From Aurelia coerulea (Eukaryota; Cnidaria; Scyphozoa; Semaeostomeae; Ulmaridae): a stretch of DNA of 64,000 bases. The stretch lies in contig CM076959.1 of the NCBI GenBank assembly GCA_039566865.1, positions 19,142,501-19,206,500 of the forward strand. The letters are read 5' to 3'. Position numbers and translations under genes: made by a program. The notes under the pieces were generated by a model. It worked only from the letters and a program-made list of their open reading frames with translations, ran no database searches and was not told the DNA's origin. Numbering within the stretch: the stretch's first letter is position 1; the number at the start of each line of letters is the position of its first letter. This document shows, in pieces, positions 40,001 through 52,000 of this stretch.

Positions 40001-43000
40001 CCAAAATGAATTGGAAATTAAAAGCCAACGCCTTAAATGCACTTTGATTCATTTGGTATATTTCAATCAATCAATCAATCAATCACTCACTCAATCAATC
40101 AATTAAAAAATTGAAGGTACTGTGGAGGAATAATTTATTTCTAATACGAAGGAAATTATTCCAAAAAACCTCTTTACTGTGTGATATAACATGTGATGTT
40201 CCCCAAGGATCAGTTCTTGGTCTCTTTATGATTTACCAAACTGAGCCCAAGATTGAATTTCTTCAATATTTATTTTCAATGTGATTATCAGGGAAAGCTT
40301 GAGACAACTATGGAAGGAAATCGAAAAAGGAAACTAAATTTAACGACTTGACGTGAAAATTACCGCGAATAGAAATAATTAAAGAGTTTTGCATAAGTAA
40401 ATTTGCATTTTCGCAAATCTCACTTGATATCTAATTTGAGACAGACTTTAGTTCGACTTGCCATTAAGTTGTTCATTAATTACGCTAAGTTTGTTTTTTG
40501 GCCGGAGCTTTCGCCTCACATCAGAGGCCTCTTCAACACGACTGATTGATTTCCCATCTATCGAACAAATTTCAGCTTCATTTCAAATTCGATTTTCAAT
40601 CTACCAATTTGGCGAACAAATTCACGTTTGTGGAGAGTTCACGGGATATTCGAGCTAGCAATGTTTACTCCCGATAGAATTTTCTTCGATTTTCTTTCTG
40701 GAGGAAGCTCGGAGAGAGTACAGTGTTCCTCTATGAGAAGAAAATGTTTAAGTGTAAGTGTGTTTTAAATAATGGTTTTCAAACTCAAAACTCAATATAG
40801 GTATGAAGCTACCTAAGTACAATTTGTTCCTCTATGGTTCCAGCTGTAGCCGAAAGGCACATAAGGTTTTTCTTAATGTTACCTGAACCACTGGTTTTCT
40901 CACTCTTAGGACATGCTGGATATGAAAAATCGTTTATCTGATGCGCATCATTCTCTGCAAGTCATGGAGGACAGACTGCATGAACACAATCTTTTGGATG
41001 AAAACATGGCGTCTATGTTGGCTAAAGTGAGAGTTCAAAGTGAAGCTGAATTACGACGATTTAGAGAGGAATCCGAACTCGTCTATCAAAATGGAGTAAG
41101 TGATTATTTTTCTTAAGTTTAATTGAGAAACGAAGATATTTGCGAATCATTTTCACTGGCACTGGTTACAGCAAATTTTCAGATAAGAAACGAAACGGAA
41201 GGAATGAGAATGAACACACAGCACACTAATTTGAAATCAATAAACTAGAGAGGCCACTAAACTATGGCTGAATAGATAGACTCATAAGAAAGGGAGGCTA
41301 GAGTGTTGTTTAGTATTCGAATGTTGCATCGCTGTATGTCATGCGGAAAGAATTAGGGTTGGTTTTAGAAAAGGGTTTTAAGGCTAGTTATGGTTAGCTT
41401 GGGTAAATTAGGGTAATTCAGGGTCATTAGGGGCAAGTTAGGGTTAGGGGTTTGTTTAGTTTAATGTTTGTAAAAGGAATATGACATTTAGCACCGCCCG
41501 CTAAACTGCATTCGTCCCTTGATAACTTTGTTTTCTGCAACGTTTGAACCTGATATTTTGTTGATATCAGAAAATAAAACAGGCAAATTCTTGCAACAGG
41601 TGAAAACGACTTGGAATGTAGGTCTCTCTCTAATTGGTATGACTTATAGCTCCCTGTGAAGAAACTCGCCTTAAATCTTTTCATTTGCCCCATTCCAGGA
41701 CTTATATTTACTGCCTTTCTCCCTTAGATCCAACAAGTCAAACACGAATTGGAGAAGGAATCCAAGGCTCATGCAGGAGCTATGGAAGAGAATATCCATC
41801 TCAAATCACAGATTGACCAACTTAACCAGAGGATTATCAATCTTGAAACTAGGGTAAGCAATCCGTTTCTAGATGAAGGGACCAAAATATCTAAATCAGT
41901 TGATCAACTGAACGAATTATAATCAATCTGGAACCTAAAAGGGACAAACTAATCTAAATCAGTTCCAGAATTCATCAATTCAAATTTTTCGAAATTAGTC
42001 GAAGTTTATGTTTATCAGAAAAATGCCAGGTGAATAGACCTTTTAGCTATTCTACAAAAGAGCCTGGATCGAGCGCTATTTTTATACACGAGGCTCGAAA
42101 GAGTGGTGTTAAGAGCTTCTATCACTATTGGGTAAATTCGAAAAGTCTACAAAGTGCACTTTGTAGAATTTTCGAATATGCACAATAATGATATAAGCTC
42201 TAACGCCACTCTATCGAACCTCGTGTATAAAAATGACGCTCGATCCAGGCTCTCTTTGTAGAAAAGCTAAAAGGTCTATTTTACGAAGAAGCAGATTTAA
42301 ATTTAGATGGCAAATTACAACAAAAAGGAAAAATAGTCAGACAGAGCACACAGTTAGACATGATTTGATGGAAAAACGATACGGCCTACATTCGAAGTTT
42401 AACATCTTCTTTTCTTGCAGTGCGCCAACACAGACAACCAGAATGCATCCTTGATTCAAACTTTAGAAGTTGAGCGTCAACAGGCAGCTAACGCAATCAA
42501 AAACCTCGAAGAGAAATTGAGAACATTGCAGGAGAATCTTAACGAAAAGATCAGGGAGCTTGGAATGGCCTACAATGCTAACTTTCCATTGGACCTTGAA
42601 ATCGAGGCTTTTTCAGCGTTGCTTGAAGCGGAGGAGAGAAGGTATGTGTTGTTGTTATTGTTGTTTCTTTAAAGGAAATACAAAGTCCAGCAGCCTTTGC
42701 CATCGTTTGCTTTTGTTTTTTGAATTTCTTGCAGTCAGTTATTCTAGAAGCTGTGCAGAGTAGGTCACTGAATTCGCGAAAAGCGTGCTGGTCTTTGTAC
42801 TTCCTTTAAATGAATGGGCAGAATATTTGCGGCAACAGAATCTATTAATAGCGGCTCTTGAAACAGAGAATTCCCTGGTCAGAGACTAGAGGAACATGAT
42901 CTGTACCAGGAAAAGACCGGTGTGAGCCAAAGTTGCTCATCTTCCTAAGCCTAAGGATTAGAGTTACTTGTTAACGCTGTTATCGACAACTTAGAGGCAA

Positions 43001-46000
43001 ATGTATAGAATGTGACTGTGTATTCACGTTTAGTTAGACCTTTTAGCAGTGCTAAAGCGCAAAAGAACTCTGAAATAGACCTTTTAGCTATTCTGAAAAG
43101 AATCAGAATCGAACAACATTTTGCGACATTTTGTAGAATTATCGAATGTGCATAACAGTGATAGAAGCACTAACGTAGCCTGCGTGCACACTAACGCCAC
43201 TCGATCAAGCCTTGCGTATGAATATGTATAAAAATAATGCTTGATCCAGGCTCTTTTGTAGAAAAGCTAAACACGTTTATTGCTTTGCTAGTGTCCTTGC
43301 AATTGGCTGTCAAACATGTGAAGTTTATTTTGTCCTAAACTCAGAAAAAAGCTCTATAATGATACTCATGTCATGAAAGATACCCAAACACTGATCTTAT
43401 CTATCATTTTATTCATTTTTCAGGCTTGCTGTGACTGCACAGAGCTACCCAACATTGATCGGAAGATCTCATTACATCGGAAGACCCGCTTCGCCAATGA
43501 TTGCTAAGTCAGCAACTGCTCCGCCAACCCTTCTTGAATCCAGAACCTTACAGCGACCAAAAACAACAAGACCGAAATCTGTGCCAGGTGAGATGAGATG
43601 GCTTTGAAATATAAACCCCATATAAAAATTGTTAAGGCGAAGAAATTTTGATTTAGCTTCTACTAAAAGTAGGTGCTAAAGGGGTTGAATTTGCTTCTTA
43701 GCTGCTCTTAAAAATATTTAATTCTGTGTGAAATAAAAGATTACTCTAGCAGTTAGCAGTTAACTAGGCCAGTGAATTCAAGGCAAGCACAATCTTTGTG
43801 TATGCTGGTTGCACAAAGTCTTGTAAATATAAACAATTAAAGTAGGGTAAATCATACTTGGAACAGAGAATGATAATTTCACAATGTTTCGAGCGAAGCC
43901 TGTTATCAAGTGAAATTAATGATAAAATCGAAGAAGCTTCTGATTAAAAAATTCAGCGTGAAGTTATCAACTGTAAACTTAATTATAGTTTGTCCCAAAT
44001 TCGATGTCATGCTAAAATGCCCGCGAATAAAAAATTTGAAGAGTGCTGCATGAGCAATTTTGCGTTACCGCAAATCTCACGCCGCATCCAATTTGAGCCA
44101 GACTTCAAGAGCGTAATTAAGCTTATTCTTAATTAAAAGCTTAATTAGGAGAAAGATGCAGTTTTTGGTAAACTTTTAAAGTTTACCTCATGTTTCCTCG
44201 CTATTTTTAATTAAAATATTTAGTCACCAGTGAAATATCTTTCAGATTCAGAACAGGTCATGCTCTGTTGAGCATACCAGAAACTGAATTTTTTAAGAAT
44301 TTTATTAAAGAGTTGAAAAAGGAATTTCTAAATTTAATGGCCAATAATTTATATTTCTATGAGGAACATAAGAATTCAAAAATTAGACTTAGCTAAACGT
44401 TTCTTGTTGAGATCTTTATAAATAAAGATTAAAGGGGCTCCGTCGTCAAAATGTAAACAAAACGATGATTTTTGCAGTTTTTTGAAAGTGATATCACACA
44501 GGATTTTTGTATTTTTTTCAAAATGAAAGTTGCTGTTTGGGCATTAATCATTGTACTTCACTGAGGAACAAACCAAACATTCATATCTTCTACGATTGCT
44601 CGGATATAAGTGGATTTTTAACGGTCACTTTTTTGTGGCTTGGGTGAAGCCACCAAACAAACTGCAGAGAACAATGGATGAACAATGGATAATCGGCGAC
44701 ACGTGCGTGTTTCTGTTTACGGATTTGTTTACTGTTTGACAACAGAGCCTCTTTAATAGAAATCGAAAGATAAATAAAAATAAAATTGTGCTTGTTCCCC
44801 TATTATCCACCTCTCTAATTTGCCTATTTTGCTCCGTGCCTCTTACAATACTTGCATTGTTAAATGGAGAACTAGCAAGAATCTGAAGTTTTTGCAACTT
44901 AAAAAGAATATAAATTTACCATAAAATTATTTTAAATGAAATTTCTTTTCAGGTCGAGTGCCAATAAAGACAAACGGTAGCCTGCCCTTGTTAACTGGTT
45001 CAGTAAGGCGAACAAATTTGACTGAAGCTGCCCCATGTAATTAATTTTAAATTTTAATCAATTCAGTATTTTAGTATTTTAATTAATACAATAAATATAC
45101 GGTAACTTAAATGAAATTTTACGGAAGTATCAATCTAAAATGCATCGCTGTATAGCAAGAAATTTGCTTAAATTCAGAAAAAAATGTTTGTCAGGATTAA
45201 CAATAAGTGCATTGTACAACTCAAGAGAAAAATTATTTATTGTATGGATGCTTCCTGCCCACACAAAATAAAATCACTCAAAAAAATGGAAGATAAAAAT
45301 CCATGGCTTATCGCATAACTTTCCTTTTAACAAAGGAATGTAAAATTTATTCAAATTAGAAATAATTTCTCAAACAATACAGTGTATCTTAATGCTATAA
45401 TTGATAAAAGATTCGCATCATTTACCAAATAGGAAAAAATCTTAGTGTTAGTTGTGCGGTATTAGAACTTCACCAGAATTTGTCAAAATTAATTTTGATT
45501 CAATAAATGAGTATTTGATAAATGACAACAATGTTGTAGTCTAAAGAACACCCAATTTTCAGACGAAAATTGTTAAGTTCATTGAATTTTGTTAAGAGTT
45601 TTCTCGTTTTCGAATTTTGACAAACAACTTTCGTATTTTGACATTTGACATTTTCTGATTGAAATAACAATGTTGATATTTTCTTTATAGCCATGCTTTA
45701 CTCATCATGTCCTGAACCAATCATAACAAAAACTGCACCAGCACAAAAGTGGTCATATGTGCCAAACTACGTCGATTACCACAGCCCAACAACGAGGTGA
45801 GTTTTGTCAATTTCTATTCTCAAAAGTGACATTAACAATTGATAAGAATGTCTGATAATTACGGGAAGAAAAGATTAACAGTTCTGCAGCTTGAGATATA
45901 GACTATGAGTAGACCCATTTTCCAAAAGGAGGAAGAGAGGGCAAACAAAAAGAGAAGGAAGAGCAAAAGCTTTCTGCGGCGGCCCAATTACCGTGAAAGC

Positions 46001-49000
46001 TCTATTAAGCCCTTGTGGAGGCTTATTTGATGTCGGACACTCCAGAGAAGGGCTTAAAAGAGAGGGGTTTATTAGAGAAGGGGGCTTAATAGAGCTCTTA
46101 TGGACCTTACGGTAATTTTGGTGATCCTCTATTCCAGCAATGTGGTGAAACATGTCTCAAGAAAGGCCACATCAACTGGAAACTGCAGTAGTAGGCTTTT
46201 GCTTTTTGGTTCGCAGACCCTTTCTTCTTCTGGATAATGGGTTTATTCATAGGCTAAAGAAAAGACTAAAATAAACATATGCAGGGCATATGCACTGCAA
46301 TAACTTTAAAAGAATACTTTAAAATTGATTGCTAGCTATTTTATTACTAAGGTTATTTTGAAGAACCTCACATTTGTTTTAACCTTATTCTAGCTTCAGT
46401 ATTGATTCAATCATGCTTTATATGCACGCATTGAATCATAGATATAACAATACTCTATTCAATGCCAACTCACCACTAACACCTTATGCCTAATTTGAAA
46501 TAATATGCAACCATAATATGCAGATAAAAATATATAAAAAGCTTGTTGACAACTGTATTTCCTTGAATTGTAATCAAGCTTGCATTCTTTTGCTAAAAGC
46601 AGACTAAAAATAACTGGAAATGATATTTTGAGTGATTGCCACTCGTTTAAATAAAAAATCTAAACTAAGCCATTTCATGGTTGATTGCAATTTAAAAACA
46701 ATTAACCGCAACAAATTCGATAAAAAAGGTTAAACTATTGATAATTTTTGAAACAAAGATCCTGAGTTCCAGATAAACCAAAATTGATTAAAACTGATAA
46801 AATAAAAGTATTTTTTCAATCGTTACCTTAGAAGTAAACTACAAAATTAAGTTTGCTTGCAATTTAACTCTCAATGGAGGTTTCACTCAGTTAGAAAGGG
46901 ATTCTCAGATCTGCAGCTTGCTGGCACCAACATGTTTCAAAAGCTTGGCTCCAAAATAACGTGTTCAAGGAAATGCAGCCTGTCACACCAAGCTTCTGTA
47001 ATTTTCATCGACTTTGGTGCTCCCCCTGGACGCTGAGAAAGCCTGAAAATTGCAGAAGAAAACTAACTACTAACAGCAATCAAGCTACTAACACAACGCC
47101 AACCAGCACGGGGGCATTCACTGATGTAATTTTCTCTTCTTTCAAAAGGGCCAAGTACAGCCGACACTTTGCAGGCCACCCCCCACCAACCACGAGAACA
47201 TACTACAAAAAATACACAACAACAGGTTAGACTGACGGGGGATGCATCGGTTGAAAAATTGCGGAAGCTTGGTCAAAGGCACTTGAAGAGCTGAGAGGAG
47301 ATGCACAGCTTAGAAAAGATAGACTAAACAGTTAGAACTATTTATGTTAATATAATAAAGACTAAAAGTTCATATTTAGTCAAAGAACTTAACAGATAAC
47401 TATTACTAAAGACAATCTTATGATGCTGGTTTAATGTCTTTAAAGACTCGCAGCTAACTGTGATCCTTTGCGGCCCTAAAATCGACCTTTTTATGGCATA
47501 AAAGTCGTTCTGGCATAGCTTCCGTTTGTTTTGAGTTTCATTCGGTGCGCAAAGGATTATGGTCAGCAGTGAGTCGTTAAAATACTCTCTTCAAATATAT
47601 TCATTTCGCTCCGTAAATCCATCAACTCCAAACTACCACCATTTCCCTTTAAAGCTTTTCTCGCAGCCATTATTTCTACTTGCTATGTTGTGTCTCTATT
47701 TCTACGAACTATACGCTCAGATTTTCATATTCTCATATCGTTCTTCATTCTATTTCATCCTTTAGAATTTAATATATTAATATTTCCAGATTTTCTTTAT
47801 TACAAAAAATTAACATTTATCAAAATTATGATTATATGAAATCTTCACATGTATTTGATTAGAAAGAAATCAATATGTAGAATACACGACCTAGATTTAT
47901 TAATGATGTAATATTAAGAATATAATATTAAGCCTAATAGTTATTATGAAAGTTACTATATATTATTATGGTTCATTTTGAACTTAGGTTTTCACACATT
48001 TTTTATTTCACGCAGAGGAATTGCATTTCTATCCAGCTTAGATTATTGGTCCTTGTCTTTCCAAATTTGTTGGGGTTGTATTATAATTTTAACGAAAATT
48101 GACAGTTAAAGGCAATCTGTCTCATTCATAATTGGCTGAAGATTGTATAAGGGGATTAAAGATTTGTATGGCAGGATTAAAAGAAAAGAATTGGAAAGAG
48201 ATCGTTTCGAATTGAACTGAATTTTTATCATGCGAAAAATTCAAAGAGTCTGGGCTCTAGCTCCTTTCCTTTGTCTAAGCTTTGTTCTCTAAACCAGTCA
48301 CATGCGTGACAGAGCTCCTTTAAGTTCAAAACAGAGCCATTAAAGGAAAAGTTTTGGAAACTCTAAGATTGTTTGGCCTTTTTTGTTTGTTTTCCTTTGC
48401 GTATATACTTTCAATACTTTCAATGAGTGGAAAAACGCAGCAATAATATCGTTGAAGTCTAGATTACTTTGAGCAGAACTCTAAATACCCCGTATAAATT
48501 ACTTAGCAGGTTGACTACTTCCATAGATGCAATTCTTCTGTCTGTTATTTCGTGTTTACATTTTTATGCATCAAATGTCACAGTATCTTAGTATCTTGAA
48601 TTCTGCAATGAATTGAGGCACATGATGAAATCCTATATTTTTACTCGATCTCAACTTTCATGATGATGGGACGATGCTTTTAAAATTAGATGTCAACTGT
48701 GCATGCAGTGTTTTTGACTCTTGTTTCGTGCATATGAATCAAGGGTGGCGCTTGACTTGCTACAAATTTCAGCATAAATCTCACAGAGCGCAGTAATCGA
48801 GTGTCTCAGAGAGGGTATTAAATAAAGGAATGAACTATGCACCATGACAATACGAATATAAAGCAAACGCAGACTTGTAGTAAGTCAAGGGTGGCGCCAG
48901 AAATCTTCTGACACCGGAGCTGGAACTTCAGACAGGGGGACTAAAATGGCTAAAGAATGCTGTTTTCGTACGTTATTTTGCCAAATTTTCTCCGAAAACG

Positions 49001-52000
49001 ATTTAGATTCTTCCGATGGGGTGCTGTAGCCCCCTCTAGCCCTCCCGTTGTGCCACCCATGATATGAACTCCTTAATGTCAGTTCTTGTAAAAATGAATG
49101 CCTCAATCAGATCTCTTTTTGTGTTCGCCAACTTGCTCGTTTAATGTTATGCTACGGCTAACCGTTGCAATTTTCTAGCACTGCTTGCAAATCTTTGCTT
49201 CGGTGTAAAAATTTGGGTATAAAATTCTGTGACCTATTTTTTTTAACTGAATGGCTGAGAGAAACTTTAGCTACTTGTCTCCAAGTCTATAGTTGGACTT
49301 TTCAGCAAAATGAATTCTTTTCAAGATTACAGTGTACTCTATAGTTCAATTCATTGGAGGATTTGACGTCATAAAATTTCTAAATCATAAACCAAAAGAC
49401 TTCTGCTTCATACCATGTTGTAGACGTCCAAAAACTATGATTTTGTTGAAAAATTTATTTCATATTTCGCCAAAAAGTTCAGAAATTATGGTGGCTTTAA
49501 GTTTTTGTTGATTGTTTTCCTGAATTCTTAAAAAAGAAGAAAAATACTCTAATTCTGAAAATATTGAAGATTCCAGAAAGATCCAGCAGTAAAATTATAG
49601 TGAAATACCTAAAGTTTCTTCGAAGATATTCTGTTCAAAGAAATAGGTCATATAATTGTACACCGACCTTTGTAGAGATTTAGAACCGTTGCTCAATTTT
49701 CTGATTTCCTCGAAAAATTTAAATCATCTCACAGGGAGCTATACGATGGCGGATGTCGGATAGAATTAGAAGGAAGTCGGACTTTCTCCGTTGAGAACCA
49801 TTCGCTAGTGATTAGATATTTGAAGAATCTGTTATATGAAACGTTTCATTTCAGTCATACTGCCAATGTACGAATACTGGAAGTGCACCCTGCTGGGAAA
49901 TACGTTCGTTTGTTTAACACATCAGCTTTTCAGGTAAGGAAGCCAAGCAATTTTGAAGGAAGCTGTCCAATTGACCGTTTAGTTTTCTTAAGAAAGAATC
50001 TGCATCCGGATAACAAAGGTAGATTTTCTAATACAATAGCATCAGTTGCTTTTAACTGACTGACGCCTCAATTGAAAGCAATTAGCGACTGCAAACAAAG
50101 GAAATTCTTTCAACCAGTAATTCAAAACAAACAAGGCTTAAAAAGTTGCGCTGAAACTAGTAGGGTAAACTCTCGTCTTGTGCTCGCCAAAGGTGGTTTT
50201 TAAGAGAAGTTATGTGCTTCTAACAAAAGAAGAAGGGTAAATCTAAAGCTCTGCTTGGCGGATTGTGTTTATTTGAATTAGAAGCCAAGCAGAAGGTATT
50301 GCAATTCTCGTAATTTAGGGCTCAAATGAAACAATTGATATTCAGCTCCTGAATCAAATAAAAAAAATCCGCCAGGCAGATCTTTAGGTGTACCTTTCTT
50401 CTTGTATTAGAAGCACATAAATTCTCTTAAAAACACCTTTCGCATGCAAAAGGCGAGAGTTAGCTCTACTGGTTTCAGGGCAACTTTTGCGGCTTTGTTT
50501 GAATTACTGGTGGAGAGAATTTTCTTTGTCTGCAGTCATTAATCGTTTTGAATTGAGGTGTCGATCAAAGCAACTAATGCTATTGTATTGCAAAAACTGC
50601 CCTTGTTGATCAGGATTCGAATTGCTCGATTGGGTGGCGTTGAATTTCTGTCACTTTAATGCATATTCGAAAATTTTATCAGATCTGTGCAAAATTTGTA
50701 ATGTATCGCTCAATCCATGCTCTTCTAAAGAATAGCTAAGAGGTATATTCTTTGAGATGACGAAGTCTTCTTTGAAATGTCTTTGAAATTTACTTGTGGT
50801 TCAAGGATCTTTTTGTGCTGGGAAACTTTGAAAATGACTGACAGGCTCTGATGCGAAGTATTTAACGGTGTATGAAAAGATAAATGAAAATTCATTATTG
50901 ATGAAGACGCAAAAAATTTTCAAATCGGACAATTTAGTGCTGAGAAAATATCATTTCAAGTTCGGCCTAAAAAGTGTACTGCAGGCTTCTTTTGTAGCAC
51001 AGCAAGGCCACAAAATAGCACTAAGTTTCAAATTCAAATTTCTTGGCTTGCACTCACTCGATTTTCATGATCTTTGTTTTGTTTGACAGATTGAACCCTG
51101 CAGAATATGTAGTGAAAAGGTCGATTGAAAATTTCATCTTGGGATGTGCAAATTTTTCAAATCCATAATGGTAACCAATCGTTCATAAAAACTAAAACTG
51201 AATCATGAAACGCTCCTTCAACATTGAAAACAAAAAATCTATGTTTCAGAACTCTCGGTAAAGCCTATTGCAGAATCAAGTTTAACCTATTGGGAGCATT
51301 TTTGCGAACGGGCTACGTAGAATAAGCTCTCAACTAATTTTGGCGAATTTTTCACGAAGGCCAGTGAAGAAGAAGTCTTTTTTAGCAAATTCTGTCTGTA
51401 TTTGCCACTGTACTATAGACTGAACTAGATGTTCAGTGAAACAAATATTTCCCTCTTATAGTCAAAAGGAGGTTAGAGATAAACTCCCTAATCATATTAG
51501 GTATCTATTTTAGTGTTTGTTCTGTTTTCCAATGTAACTAGGCGCATGTTTCACCTTGGGATATAACAAATCATTGTAGAGTTGGCTGCATGTTTTCAGT
51601 GGCGCCGCCAGGATTTTTTATTGGAGGGGCGAAACACAACGGGGTCTGGGGCGGAGCCCCAGAAAAATTTTCTTGGACCACGCCCTCTACTTTGGCTGTA
51701 AATGCGACCAACGCCCCTTTTATAGGTTGACATAAAGATAAATGAGTCTGTTGAAATAACACAAGTTGGGCACCACAATTAGGAAAATGACGTCCTACTA
51801 ATCTAATCTAATACTAATCTAATCTACGTAATGGAATTGTCAAAGGGCTGTCAAGTTCTCTCAGATTCAGAAATCTGAAGTATGGTTTGTGAAAAAGAGG
51901 GCATAGGGCTCAAATCAGGGGCGGATCGAGCCGGATCTTTTAATGAGTGTAGGATAGGTTACCCCCTGTTCCGCTGTTCCGCTTTGGTTCCTTTGTGCCT

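Larger units (their letters stand above)
39655..40909 (+). other. Intron 2
   Basis: Contains a CAAT microsatellite (40063-40102) and a MITE copy (about 40318-40450). The rest is AT-rich with no recognised feature. Confidence 0.6.
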
